This document shows, piece by piece, positions 8,934 through 18,046 of a stretch of 64,000 nt of DNA (positions are counted from its first letter, which is position 1; the number at the start of each line of letters is the position of its first letter). This DNA comes from Vreelandella titanicae BH1. Its GTDB lineage: Bacteria > Pseudomonadota > Gammaproteobacteria > Pseudomonadales > Halomonadaceae. The DNA lies in the NCBI RefSeq assembly GCF_000336575.1, contig NZ_AOPO01000001.1, positions 434,001 through 498,000 on the forward strand, read 5' to 3'. Position numbers and translations under genes: made by a program. Below the pieces are notes generated by a model, which saw only the letters and a list, made by a program, of their open reading frames with translations, had not been told where the DNA came from and searched no databases.

Positions 8934-9614
8934 ATGGCTAACAACACGTTGCAAACGCTTGATCGCGGACTCAAGGCACTGGAAATTGTCTCCGAGCATA
9001 GCGATGGCATTTCCATTGCCGATCTAGCTGAACGCCTCGATATTCATCGAGCCATTGCCTACCGCATCGTGACCACTCTGGCCAGCCATGGGCTGATTAC
9101 GCGCAGCCCCGAAGGCCCCATTCGCCTGGGTGCTGGTACGGCACTGCTTGCGTCTCGCTTTGAACCTCATCTACGCGCTATTGCCCAGCCACTCTTGCAA
9201 GCACTAGCCAGAGCCACCCGCGCCACCGCTTTCATCTCTGTCGCTCAGGGGGAGGAATGCGTTGTGTTAATGGTGGCAGAGTCAGGAGAAATGCCTCTGC
9301 AAATCGGCTACCGAGTGGGTAGCCGCCATCCGTTGACGTTGGGCGCTGCCGGTATTGCCATCCTTGCCGAACGGCCCTCTCACCCGGAAGAAGGTGAGGC
9401 GATAAAGCAGGCACGACTCGACGGCTACAGCCTGACTCATGGGCAGCTACAACGCGGGGCAGTAGGCGTGGCCAGCGCTATCTCGTCCACATCGTTTCGC
9501 CCTACCATTGAGGCCTGTGTGGGCGTGGTGGCCATGGAGGATCTAGATAAAGAGACCGCTATCACGGAAGTAAAAGCAGCTGCCCAGCGAATTGCCGAGC
9601 TAATTGCTCGATGA
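8934..9614 (+). CDS. IclR-family transcriptional regulator
   Basis: About 226 residues: N-terminal winged helix-turn-helix (about 5-65, ISIADLAERLDIHRAIAYRIV) and C-terminal IclR effector domain ending in the usual AAQRIAELIAR helix. ATG 8934 is chosen over an upstream TTG (8880) because GAGGTG lies seven bases before it. It is divergent from the P450 fusion across a 202-bp AT-rich intergenic region, and is the obvious candidate to regulate the P450-TRAP pair. The effector ligand is unknown. Confidence 0.9.
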   Translation: MANNTLQTLDRGLKALEIVSEHSDGISIADLAERLDIHRAIAYRIVTTLASHGLITRSPEGPIRLGAGTALLASRFEPHLRAIAQPLLQALARATRATAFISVAQGEECVVLMVAESGEMPLQIGYRVGSRHPLTLGAAGIAILAERPSHPEEGEAIKQARLDGYSLTHGQLQRGAVGVASAISSTSFRPTIEACVGVVAMEDLDKETAITEVKAAAQRIAELIAR

Positions 9615-9651
9615 TTCACTCGCCATTTAATAGCGATAATGAATGAGCCAG

Positions 9652-9673
9652 CGACAAGGTGGTCGCCTTGTCG
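9652..9673 (+). terminator. Hairpin downstream of the IclR gene
   Basis: CGACAAGG and CCTTGTCG form an 8-bp perfect stem around a 6-base loop, about 40 bp after the iclR-type stop. The following sequence is only moderately T-rich. The rest of 9615-9909 carries no visible gene and must hold the promoter of the amidohydrolase operon. Confidence 0.45.
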
Positions 9674-9909
9674 TCGGTATTGCTTCGGGAATGCTGGTTA
9701 CGTGACACGTCCTAGTCCTATCTGAACTGGCTCGGCATACCTTGCGCCATTTCAGGCACTGCCTACCTAAATTCAATTTTTTGGTTGTGAAATACCGCCA
9801 CTGTTGCTTTCAAAGCAACAAACTCGTTACTCAACTGCCTCTTTTCTGCCTGCCAAGTCGCTTAACGTAAAAGCGCCAAAAAATACATCGATAACGGCAA
9901 GGACAGGAC

Positions 9910-11079
9910 ATGTTTTCAGAGCAAGTATTTTCAAAACAGCAACTGCATGAAGCCACCGAACTGCGGCATAAGCTTCACCAGAACCCAGAGCTTAAATTCC
10001 AAGAAAACGATACTGCGAGACTCGTTGCCAAGCGGCTTAGCGAACTTGGTTATCAAGTAACGGAAGGCATCGCCACCACTGGTGTCATGGCGGAACTGGA
10101 TACAGGTCGGGAAGGACCCGTGCTTGCTTTTCGCGCCGATATGGACGCACTGCCGATTAATGAAACCAACGCCTTTGCCCACCGTTCCCAGCGAGAAGGT
10201 CTAATGCACGCCTGCGGCCACGATGGACATACCGCCACACTGCTGCTTGCCGCAGAAGCTATTATGGCAATGCGGGACGAGCTGTGCGGCCATATCAAAC
10301 TGCTGTTTCAGCCGGGCGAAGAAGGTGGAAACGGTGCCGATTTAATGGTCAAAGCGGGTGTGCTACAGAATCCGAAAGTGGACGCAGTGTTTGGCTATCA
10401 TAATCGCCCTGGCTTTCCCGCTGGTCAGCTGTTCGTTAAGCCTGGCCCCGCGATGGGAGGAAACGACACTTATAAAGTCACTATAGAAGGCGTCTCTGGC
10501 CACGCAGCCATGCCGCACCTGGCGGTAGATCCTATTTATATAGGTTCATCGCTGGTGCAACAGTTGCAGGGGCTGGCAGGACGTCATAAATCGCCACTGG
10601 AAGCGGGCGTTATTACAGTAGCTTCCTTCCATGCTGGCGATGCTGCCAACGTTATTCCCGGCCACGCCGAGCTACTGGTTAATATTCGTAGCGACCGACC
10701 CTCTTCCCGAGAAGCACTGGCGGGAAAACTTGAGCAAGTGACCCAAGGTGTTTGTGCAGCGCATGGTGCTTATTACCATATGGAGCACCTGCACCAAGTC
10801 CCCCCGCTAGTCAATGATCAAGGCTGGTCTGAACTAGTGCTGTCTATAGCCACCAAGCACACCGTTAGCAATGATATTCAGCAGTTGGACTATATGCCCA
10901 CCATGGGCGCGGAGGACTTTGCTTTTTACCTCCAGGAAGTACCTGGCTGCTTCTTTTTTGTCGGCAACGGCGAAGGTGCTTACCTGCACAACGAGCGTTA
11001 TGACTTCAATGATCAAATCCTACCAGTGGCAGGCGGAATGTTCGTAGCCCTAGTCAAAGAACTGCTAACAAAGTACTAA
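9910..11079 (+). CDS. M20-family amidohydrolase (N-acyl amino acid / hippurate hydrolase type)
   Basis: 389 residues. Cytoplasmic metallopeptidase-fold enzyme that would hydrolyse an amide such as an N-acyl or aminobenzoyl amino acid. Metal-site motifs are ACGHDGHTA (about residue 100), PGEEGGNGA (about 137) and GYHNRPG (about 160), with a C-terminal metal-binding region MGAEDFAFYLQ. The dimerisation insertion begins SGHAAMPHLAVDPI. AAGGACAGGAC precedes ATG 9910. It is followed after 73 bp by an AbgT-type transporter, which matches the p-aminobenzoyl-glutamate utilisation arrangement, although only one hydrolase subunit is present. The exact substrate is not determined by sequence. Confidence 0.9.
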   Translation: MFSEQVFSKQQLHEATELRHKLHQNPELKFQENDTARLVAKRLSELGYQVTEGIATTGVMAELDTGREGPVLAFRADMDALPINETNAFAHRSQREGLMHACGHDGHTATLLLAAEAIMAMRDELCGHIKLLFQPGEEGGNGADLMVKAGVLQNPKVDAVFGYHNRPGFPAGQLFVKPGPAMGGNDTYKVTIEGVSGHAAMPHLAVDPIYIGSSLVQQLQGLAGRHKSPLEAGVITVASFHAGDAANVIPGHAELLVNIRSDRPSSREALAGKLEQVTQGVCAAHGAYYHMEHLHQVPPLVNDQGWSELVLSIATKHTVSNDIQQLDYMPTMGAEDFAFYLQEVPGCFFFVGNGEGAYLHNERYDFNDQILPVAGGMFVALVKELLTKY

Positions 11080-11152
11080 AAACCCCCTTACCAATAGTCC
11101 TTTACTAAGCCATTAGGTTTAAAAATAACGTTTAAAAATAAGGATCAAAACT

Positions 11153-12658
11153 ATGCAAGGCGTACTCTCTTCTATAGAACGAGTGGGCAATAAGCTGCCC
11201 CACCCTTTTATTTTGTTTACCATTCTAGCGGCTATTGTCGTGGTGATTTCCACCATACTCGCTACCTTGGGTGTTTCTGCAATTAATCCCCAAACCGATG
11301 CAGAGGTTTACGTTCGCAGCCTGCTTTCATCGGATGGGATCGAGTTCATGCTGACCAGTGTGGTCAGTAACTTTGTCAACTTCCCCCCACTGGGACTGAT
11401 TCTAGTCGTCATGTTTGGCATTGGCTTGGCGGATAAGGTCGGCCTGATGTCAACGTTGATGCAGGTCAGTGTGGCGAAAGCGCCGCCCTCTCTGCTTACC
11501 TTCTGTGTATTTATGGCCGGTATTTGCGGCAGCATCGCATCAGACGCCAACTATCTAATCTTAATTCCCTTAGCGGCTATGGTGTACTACTCGGTTGGGC
11601 GACATCCGATTGCCGGTGCAGCAGCTGCCTACGCTGCCGCTGGAGCGGGGTTTGATGCTAGCCTCTTCATTACCGTAGGGGACGCACTGTTTGCCGGCAT
11701 TACCACTGACGCTGCGCGTTTAGTTGACCCTGAAGCCTATGTGTCACCGATCGATAACTACTATTTCGTGGCCTGCTCAGTATTTGTACTTGCGACTGTG
11801 GGCACCTTGATTGTCGATAAAATAGTGGAACCCAGACTTCAACGTACACTGCCGATGGGCAAGGACTTTAAAACTGATATCGTCAAACCAGAATTGACCG
11901 AGGCAGAAAAGCGAGGCCTCAAGCGTGTCGGCATTGCCACTTTGCTTTATCTCGCGCTGGTGTTAATAGCCGTGGTACCGGAGGCATCTCCACTGCGTAA
12001 TGAAGAGGGCGGCCTGATTCCATCGCCGTTCCTACGCTCGCTGGTGCCGCTTATGTTTATCTACTTCGTCACTATTGGGCTGGTTTATGGCATCACTACC
12101 AGCAAGATCACCAGTAGCCGTGACGTGCCCAAACACATGGCCGAGTCAGCTAGCGATCTGGCACCCACCCTCGTGCTGTTCTTTGCCATTTCGCAATTTA
12201 TTGCCTACTTCCGTTGGTCGGAGCTTGGTCAGTACATTGCCATTGAAGGCTCAAACATTCTGCAAAGCACCGGGTTTACTGGGCTCCCGCTAGTAGGTGC
12301 GTTTATTGCGATGAGCGCGGTACTTAACGTCTTTATGACCAGTGGCTCGGCACAGTGGGCATTAATGGCGCCGGTCTTCGTGCCCATGCTAATGATGATC
12401 GACTTTGACCCCGCCTTTGTATTGGCGATGTTCCGCATCGGTGACTCTAGTACCAACATCATCTCCCCAATGAGCCCCTACTTCTCGGTCGCCCTGGTGT
12501 ACATGCAGCGCTACAAACCTGATATGGGATTAGGTAGTCTCATCGCCACCATGCTGCCATTGGCCTTGAGCTTCTTGATCGCCTGGTCTGCGTTTCTGAT
12601 GTTCTGGCTAGCCATGGGATGGCCGATTGGCCCCGGCGTTTACATGATGGCTAACTGA
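11153..12658 (+). CDS. AbgT-family transporter
   Basis: 501 residues, an inner-membrane protein with roughly a dozen hydrophobic segments, starting SIERVGNKLPHPF, a typical AbgT N-terminus, and containing the conserved ASDANYLILIPLAAMVYYSVGRHP and GDSSTNIISPMSPYF regions. Family members import p-aminobenzoyl-glutamate or export sulfonamide-like antifolates. AAGGAT precedes ATG 11153. Because it sits in an operon with an M20 amidohydrolase, uptake of an amide substrate for that enzyme is the simplest reading. Confidence 0.92.
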   Translation: MQGVLSSIERVGNKLPHPFILFTILAAIVVVISTILATLGVSAINPQTDAEVYVRSLLSSDGIEFMLTSVVSNFVNFPPLGLILVVMFGIGLADKVGLMSTLMQVSVAKAPPSLLTFCVFMAGICGSIASDANYLILIPLAAMVYYSVGRHPIAGAAAAYAAAGAGFDASLFITVGDALFAGITTDAARLVDPEAYVSPIDNYYFVACSVFVLATVGTLIVDKIVEPRLQRTLPMGKDFKTDIVKPELTEAEKRGLKRVGIATLLYLALVLIAVVPEASPLRNEEGGLIPSPFLRSLVPLMFIYFVTIGLVYGITTSKITSSRDVPKHMAESASDLAPTLVLFFAISQFIAYFRWSELGQYIAIEGSNILQSTGFTGLPLVGAFIAMSAVLNVFMTSGSAQWALMAPVFVPMLMMIDFDPAFVLAMFRIGDSSTNIISPMSPYFSVALVYMQRYKPDMGLGSLIATMLPLALSFLIAWSAFLMFWLAMGWPIGPGVYMMAN

Positions 12659-12670
12659 TGCCGCTAAGCA

Positions 12671-13567
12671 TCACTGCATTGTCAGCATAAGTTTCCACAG
12701 ATAGTCGGCAGCAGGCGACAGCCTTCTGCCGACTCGGCGCACTAGGTTGCCCTGACTGCTGGCAGCCATAGGATGCTGAATGGGAACCGCTTTAAGTAAC
12801 CCAGACTCTATTTCATTGCGCGCAGCCGCCGCCGTCATAAATGACACCCCAACACCCGCACTCGCCATTCTCCGTGAAACGGAATGTAAGTTGCAGCGAT
12901 AGCTGGGCGTTGCCGGTTGCCCGGCGGCGCTAAACAGTGAATTGACAAATTGCTGCGAACCCGACACGTCCGGTAGAAAAATTAGCTTATGCTTTAATAG
13001 CTCTGCTACCGAAACACTTTCCTGACTGGCGAGGGGATGAAACAGTGCAACCAGAGCACACAGCGGCCCTCGCTCAAAAGAGTGCACAATGAGCCTCGGA
13101 TCAGAAACTGGACCATAGGTAATAGCAATATCAACCTCGTCGTTAGCCACCATTTCATGGGGTTCGCGTGGATAGTAAATACCAGTTTTTATCTCGATCA
13201 GCACATCTGGATACTGCTTCGAAACCCGTCGCATCACGTAATTGATGAAGCTATCCACAAAGCCATCACCTACAGATACCACCACTTTCCCCGCCTGCAT
13301 GTTACGCAGACGAGACAGCGTATCCCCCAGCTCTGAGTTCAACCGCCGCTGAGCTAGAAAACTATCCACCACCAATTGGCCCGCTTCCGTCAGCATGACA
13401 TGACGCCCCTGCCGTTCTAGCAGCGCCATACCCAAGTCTCGTTCGAGGCCTCGTACTTGACGGCTCACCACGGAAGGGTTGATATGCAGATGCTCTGCCG
13501 CTGCGCGAATACCGCCACAGCTGCTCACCTCCAACAAATAGAAAGCACGTTTATCCAGTATATCCAT
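12671..13567 (-). CDS. LysR-family transcriptional regulator
   Basis: 298 residues: N-terminal helix-turn-helix (about 1-60, GGIRAAAEHLHINPSVVSRQVRGLE) and a type-2 periplasmic-binding-like effector domain. It converges on the AbgT gene with only 12 bp between stops, rather than being divergent as abgR is in E. coli. It may still regulate the amidohydrolase-AbgT operon, or may belong to the disrupted module to its right. Confidence 0.9.
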   Translation of the reverse strand: MDILDKRAFYLLEVSSCGGIRAAAEHLHINPSVVSRQVRGLERDLGMALLERQGRHVMLTEAGQLVVDSFLAQRRLNSELGDTLSRLRNMQAGKVVVSVGDGFVDSFINYVMRRVSKQYPDVLIEIKTGIYYPREPHEMVANDEVDIAITYGPVSDPRLIVHSFERGPLCALVALFHPLASQESVSVAELLKHKLIFLPDVSGSQQFVNSLFSAAGQPATPSYRCNLHSVSRRMASAGVGVSFMTAAAARNEIESGLLKAVPIQHPMAASSQGNLVRRVGRRLSPAADYLWKLMLTMQ

Positions 13568-13615
13568 GGGCTAGCCGTAAGGATCGAAAAATTGAATCAG
13601 CATGATAGACTGACG

Positions 13616-13627
13616 TTAGCTAGCTAA
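13616..13627. promoter_or_regulatory. TTAGCTAGCTAA palindrome upstream of the LysR gene
   Basis: A perfect 12-bp palindrome about 50 bp before the lysR-type start. A related palindrome, ATTAGCTAAT, occurs at 13755-13764, and both continue as TAATC. They may be operator half-sites for the LysR protein. Assignment is by symmetry and location only. Confidence 0.35.
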
Positions 13628-13827
13628 TCGAATTTTTATCCCCCATAGCTACCGACTACGCAATCATGATATTTAACCTCCCCGAGTGCGCCGCTGGGAG
13701 GGCACTGCTTACGCGAGTGCCATTACAGAAGAGACTTAGGTATTTCGCAATAAAATTAGCTAATCACGACTTGCCTACAGCACTACACTCTATTTAATTA
13801 ATGCGCATTACGCCTTAGGCCAAGGCA

Positions 13828-14148
13828 CTACACCAAGCCAGCGTCACTGCATAGCGAACGGATACACTCCAATATACGTTGATGCCCATCATCAGGCGGT
13901 CGATAGCGTGGCACGCTGACGCTGATAGCCCCTTCAACGCGACCATCGGCGCCGCGAACTGCCTGACCGAAACAGATAATGCCTAGTTCATTTTCCTCGT
14001 CATCGATTGCGTAACCACGTTCTCGCGTCAGCGTGAGTTCATTGCGCAACGCCTCAAGCGTCGTGCAGGTGAGATGTGTGACAGGCTCTAAGGTCAATTG
14101 AGCCAGATACTGCTCACGGGTGGCTTCGTCGAGGACGGCGTGGCCCAA
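13828..14148 (-). pseudogene. C-terminal stump of an IclR-family regulator
   Basis: About 106 residues matching only the C-terminal effector half of IclR proteins (LGHAVLDEATREQYL ... GYAIDDEENELGIICFGQAVRG ... GAISVSVPRYR). The DNA-binding half and a proper start codon are missing: homology begins at a TTG leucine codon at 14146-14148, where the opposite strand becomes SDR coding sequence. The stop at the left end is intact. This is a gene cut by a deletion, not a short functional gene. Confidence 0.85.
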
Positions 14149-14409
14149 CTCACGCGGTCGTTGGCGATCGCCTGGGCCAGCGATGGTATTCGCGTCAATG
14201 CCCTTGCGCCAGGCTGGATTGCCACCGACTTGACGGCAGCACTCACCCAGAACAGCGAACGCTCGGCGGAACTCGTCGGGCGCACGCCCATGGGCCGCTG
14301 GGGCAAACCCGACGACCTCGCTGGGCCGGCGCTGTTCTTGGCTTCACCGGGCGCTAATTTTATAACGGGCGTACTATTACCGCTAGACGGTGGCTATTCG
14401 TCACGTTGA
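14140..14409 (+). pseudogene. C-terminal stump of a short-chain dehydrogenase (SDR)
   Basis: From about 14140 the plus strand encodes VAQLTRSLAIAWASDGIRVNALAPGW and the usual SDR C-terminus (GKPDDLAGPALFLASPGANFITGVLLPLDGGYSSR). The N-terminal NAD-binding motif and the catalytic Tyr-x3-Lys are absent because the sequence to the left belongs to the IclR stump on the other strand. The stop (14407-14409) is 32 bp before the next SDR gene, so the two were probably once in one operon. Confidence 0.85.
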
Positions 14410-14441
14410 GCCCAAATATCGAACACACAGGAGTACATGGT

Positions 14442-15230
14442 ATGGATCTTGGAATCGCGGGACGCTGGGCCGTGGTATGCGCAGCGAGCAAAGGGTTGGG
14501 GCGAGGCTGCGCCGAAGCGCTGGCCAAAGAGGGTGTCAATCTAGCCATTAATTCACGCAATGCCGAGGTGCTCGACAAGACCGCCGACGCGTTGCGGGCC
14601 CTTAATCCAGCCATCGAGGTTCGCCCTGTGGCTGGGGATATCGGGCGCGAGGAGGTACGCGAGGCGCTGCTGGCCGCCTGCCCGCAGGTCGATATTCTGA
14701 TCAACAATAATGGCGGGCCGCCGCCGGGTGATTTTCGCGACTGGAGTCGGGAGGAGTGGATACAGGCCGTGGATGCCAACATGATCACGCCTATTGAGCT
14801 GATCAAGGCCACGGTAGACCGTATGGCCGCCAACGGCTTTGGACGTGTGGTCAATATTACCTCGGGCGCCGTAAAAGCCCCCATCGACATTCTCGGGTTA
14901 TCCAACGGCGCGCGCAGTGGGCTAACCGGCTTCGTCGCGGGGCTTGCTCGCCAGCCGCAACTTGCCTCGCACAACGTCACGATCAATAACCTATTACCCG
15001 GCTCCTTTGATACCGACCGCCTGCGCGGCAACTTCAAAAATGTCGCCGAGAAGAGTCAGCAAACTATCGAACAGGTACGCGAGCAGCGAGCCCAAGGCGT
15101 ACCGACCCGACGATTCGGCACCGCCGAGGAGTTTGGCGCCTTCTGCGCCTTTATGTGCAGCGAGCATGCAGGTTATCTAACAGGGCAGAACATCCTGCTC
15201 GACGGCGGTGCCTACCCAGGAACCTTCTAA
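14442..15230 (+). CDS. SDR-family protein with non-canonical active site (3-oxoacyl-ACP reductase-like)
   Basis: 262 residues with a Rossmann fold starting MDLGIAGRWAVVCAASKGLGRG, the variant NAD motif CAASKGLG, and NNNGGPPP in place of the usual NNAG. After the catalytic-type serine (NITSGAVKAP) the expected Tyr-x3-Lys reads S-N-G-A-R, so both catalytic Tyr and Lys appear replaced. This matches the BKR-like SDR subgroup known to deviate from the consensus. ATG 14442 has CAGGAG eight bases upstream. Function unknown; it lies downstream of a truncated SDR and converges on a flavoprotein fusion gene 15 bp away. Confidence 0.88.
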   Translation: MDLGIAGRWAVVCAASKGLGRGCAEALAKEGVNLAINSRNAEVLDKTADALRALNPAIEVRPVAGDIGREEVREALLAACPQVDILINNNGGPPPGDFRDWSREEWIQAVDANMITPIELIKATVDRMAANGFGRVVNITSGAVKAPIDILGLSNGARSGLTGFVAGLARQPQLASHNVTINNLLPGSFDTDRLRGNFKNVAEKSQQTIEQVREQRAQGVPTRRFGTAEEFGAFCAFMCSEHAGYLTGQNILLDGGAYPGTF

Positions 15231-15245
15231 TCGATTGAGGCGCGA

Positions 15246-17219
15246 TTAACCGTTAGGCAGCGTAATCTCTACCCTCCCCGAGTTTACCGCTGGGCGAGCG
15301 CTGCACAGCAGAATCTCCCCCTCTGGCGCGGATATGCCATCTGGGTAGGTAACCTCCCCCTGCACCAACGTGCAGGCGCACTCGCCACAGCTACCGCTGC
15401 GGCACCCATAGGCAGGTTGAAGCCCCGCTTTTTCAGCGGTTTCCAACAGGCTTTCACCCGGCTGCCAGTGGGCCACCGCGCTGGGGTTGGCAAAGCTGAC
15501 TTCTACCGGTTGTTCGGCGGTGGGGGCTGTATATGTTTGCGCCAGCGCCGAGGGGCCAAACGCTTCTGTGTGTATCTGCGCGGGCATAAGTCCGAGCTCC
15601 AGCGCCTCCTGGTGGTAGCGCTCTACAAAGGCGGCGGGGCCGCATAGGTAGAGCTGTACTTCTGATAGCACCTGATCGGTAAACACCTGCCCCAGTGAAA
15701 CCCGGCCTGCCATCCATCCATTGAGGGCAGTTGTAGTTCTGGTGACATGCCGCTGCAAACGCAGCCCTCGCGCCTCAAGGTCGAGTAGCTCTGCACCGAA
15801 AGGGGCTTCGGCCACATCGCGCACGCTCTGCACTAACGTTACCGGGCCACGGCCTGCCCCGGTCAATTCATGTGCCAGGCTCAATATGGGCGTAATACCG
15901 ATACCGCCACCCAGCAGTACCCAGTGGGCACGCTCTGAGCCGCTAGCCTCTGCCGTGAATGACCCCATTGGCATACTCACAGCTAGTTCAGTACCCACCT
16001 GAAGCGCGCTGTGCACGTAGTGCGAGCCCTCACCATCGGCCTTAATACTGATGCGATAGCCGGCCTGCTGGCTGTCACCCGAAAGCGTATAGCTGCGTAC
16101 CAGCGCCGTGCCATCCAGGCGCGGCACGTGTAACGTAATGAACTGGCCCGCGTTAAAGGGCGTCAGCGCCTTGTCTTGTCGGGCACTCTTCAAATAGAAA
16201 GAGCGGATCTCGGGTGTCTCCTGCACCACGGCGGCCACCTGAACACGCTGTTGAGAGGAAGGCGCAAGCACTTGCCAGGGCCCATGGGGCGCCGCCTCAA
16301 CGGCCACTGCACTGGCATGGCTACGCCAGCGCAAGGCCCTTGGTCGCCAAACGATATGCCGTGGGGTTAGGCACCAGTAGCGTTCAGCGCCAGGATAACG
16401 CGCCCCAGCGGCCTCCTCGTCCACCAGCCGCGCTTCCCCGGTCAGATGCAGCACATTCCCGCTGGTGAAATCCGGTATCACCAGGGCCGCGCGTCCGCTG
16501 GCCAGCACGTTGCCCAAGGTGTTGAAGAATCGATTGCCTGCAAAATCAGGCAGAATCAGATCACTTCCCTGACGCCGAATGAACCCCGGTTGCCCTCCGC
16601 GATGAGAGGCATCCACCTGGGCGCCCTGGTCGGTATGCGCGTAACTACCCACGAAGGCGGTGATCGCCCGGTCGATATGTGCCAGCACCGGCTCTGGCAA
16701 CTGGTCGAGGGTCGCGTCGCGCTTGCTTAGCACGGGGCCCGTCTGGGGCTGCACCGGCCTCATCGCCGACCAGTCGTGAATGTATTGGGGGCAATTACCG
16801 AAGGCGTGAGTCACTTCCAACTGCCATTGGCTTGCTGAGCCCCGCAATACACCGTTGACCCTGTTACGACGGCGCGTGTGCAGCTCAATGCCCAATAGGC
16901 CAATGCTGGTGCCGCTGTTAAGTAGCGGTGCAAGAGGGTCATCCACAGGCGGCGTTAATGCTAAATCGAGCCGTGACTCGTCCGGCGCATGAACAAACCC
17001 CGGCGCGCCCTCCAGCAGCGTGACCCAAGGCCAACCGTCATGATCCACCGCTGCTGCTGCCACAAAGGGCAACTGGGGAAAGAAGTGTTGCAGCTGCGGC
17101 GTTAGAAAGGGGCGCATCACCTTGCGGCCCACCTCCACCATCTGTTTTTCCACGCCGACCACGCGCTGCAAGGCAAGCTCGCCTTCATGCCATGGGCTGC
17201 TGGTGACGTCGTTATTCAC
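15246..17219 (-). CDS. PNPOx-like / ferredoxin reductase / [2Fe-2S] ferredoxin fusion protein
   Basis: 657 residues. The N-terminal third (about 1-290) is a pyridoxamine-phosphate-oxidase-like split barrel (PQLPFVAAAAVDHDGWPWVTLLEGAPGFV). The middle (about 320-560) is an FAD/NAD reductase with RSYTLSG and GGGIGITPILSLAHEL. The C-terminus (about 570-657) is a plant-type ferredoxin with C-x4-C-x2-C in CRSGSCGEC and a distal Cys in LLCSAR. The start is GTG 17219 with AGGAG six bases upstream. Likely a cytoplasmic NAD(P)H-dependent electron-transfer flavoprotein; the electron acceptor is unknown. It is probably co-transcribed with the GST gene 57 bp upstream. Confidence 0.9.
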   Translation of the reverse strand: MNNDVTSSPWHEGELALQRVVGVEKQMVEVGRKVMRPFLTPQLQHFFPQLPFVAAAAVDHDGWPWVTLLEGAPGFVHAPDESRLDLALTPPVDDPLAPLLNSGTSIGLLGIELHTRRRNRVNGVLRGSASQWQLEVTHAFGNCPQYIHDWSAMRPVQPQTGPVLSKRDATLDQLPEPVLAHIDRAITAFVGSYAHTDQGAQVDASHRGGQPGFIRRQGSDLILPDFAGNRFFNTLGNVLASGRAALVIPDFTSGNVLHLTGEARLVDEEAAGARYPGAERYWCLTPRHIVWRPRALRWRSHASAVAVEAAPHGPWQVLAPSSQQRVQVAAVVQETPEIRSFYLKSARQDKALTPFNAGQFITLHVPRLDGTALVRSYTLSGDSQQAGYRISIKADGEGSHYVHSALQVGTELAVSMPMGSFTAEASGSERAHWVLLGGGIGITPILSLAHELTGAGRGPVTLVQSVRDVAEAPFGAELLDLEARGLRLQRHVTRTTTALNGWMAGRVSLGQVFTDQVLSEVQLYLCGPAAFVERYHQEALELGLMPAQIHTEAFGPSALAQTYTAPTAEQPVEVSFANPSAVAHWQPGESLLETAEKAGLQPAYGCRSGSCGECACTLVQGEVTYPDGISAPEGEILLCSARPAVNSGRVEITLPNG

Positions 17220-17276
17220 CCTCGACTCCTCGCGAGCAGGTCGCCCGCACCGATTTGAAATGCTGCATCGGCTGGC

Positions 17277-17912
17277 CTAGCGCACCAGCCCCACCTTGGT
17301 CACCTTCATGGGTACAAACCCTTCCAGCGCCTCGATACGCTGCAGCCAGGTGCGGATATGCGGGTAGGGTTCCAGCGAGACATTCCCTTCAGGCGCATGG
17401 GCGATGTAGCTGTAGAGCGAAATCTCCGCCAGCGTGGCGTGCTCACCCGCCAGGAAGGGCTGATGCGCCAAGTGGGCATCGACAATCGCGAACAGCTCAT
17501 GGGCATCGGCAATCAGCGGTTCAGGGTCGAAAGGGGCATTAAAGACCGTCACCAGCCTGGCCTTCATCGCGGAGTTCGCCAAAGGCCCTGCCGCCACGGA
17601 CAGCCAGCGTTGCACTTGGGCTTGAATCAACGGGTCGTCCGGTAGCCAGCGACCAGCACCCTGCCCAGAACCATAGCGGCGTTCCAGATAGACCAGAATG
17701 GCATTGGAATCCGCCAGGATAACCCCTTGGTCATCGAGCACCGGCACCTGCGCGAAGGCGTTCAGGTTCAGGAAAGGCGACGCTTTGTGTTCGCCCGCGG
17801 CAAGATCGACATCGATAAAAGTGGCAGGCAAACCGAGCAGCGAAAGCATCAGCTCAATGCGATGGCAGTGGCCGGAAAGAGCGTGGCGGTAAACCTTGAT
17901 AGCGTGTGGCAT
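17277..17912 (-). CDS. Glutathione S-transferase
   Basis: 211 residues: thioredoxin-like N-terminal domain (about 1-80, with VPVLDDQGVILADSNAILVYLERRYG forming the glutathione-binding beta-turn region) and an all-helical C-terminal domain. The N-terminus MPHAIKVYRHALSGHCHRIELML suggests Ser13 as the candidate catalytic residue. ATG 17912 has GGAGAT close upstream. It lies upstream of the flavoprotein fusion on the same strand; detoxification or reductive chemistry shared with that enzyme is plausible but unproven. Confidence 0.92.
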   Translation of the reverse strand: MPHAIKVYRHALSGHCHRIELMLSLLGLPATFIDVDLAAGEHKASPFLNLNAFAQVPVLDDQGVILADSNAILVYLERRYGSGQGAGRWLPDDPLIQAQVQRWLSVAAGPLANSAMKARLVTVFNAPFDPEPLIADAHELFAIVDAHLAHQPFLAGEHATLAEISLYSYIAHAPEGNVSLEPYPHIRTWLQRIEALEGFVPMKVTKVGLVR

Positions 17913-18046
17913 GTAATTATCTCCTTGAGTGAGCGCCTCGATAGATGAACGTCACAGGTGTTAAGCGACATCACCCATCCTGCGCCAAATCAAGGAGTGC
18001 AAGAATAGCGATACTGAACAATACAAAATTGCGCTGAATGAAATAA

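Noticed and set aside
14360..15037. 225-codon minus-strand frame opposite the SDR gene
   Set aside because: Low-complexity Arg/Ser-rich product, typical antisense shadow of GC-rich coding DNA.
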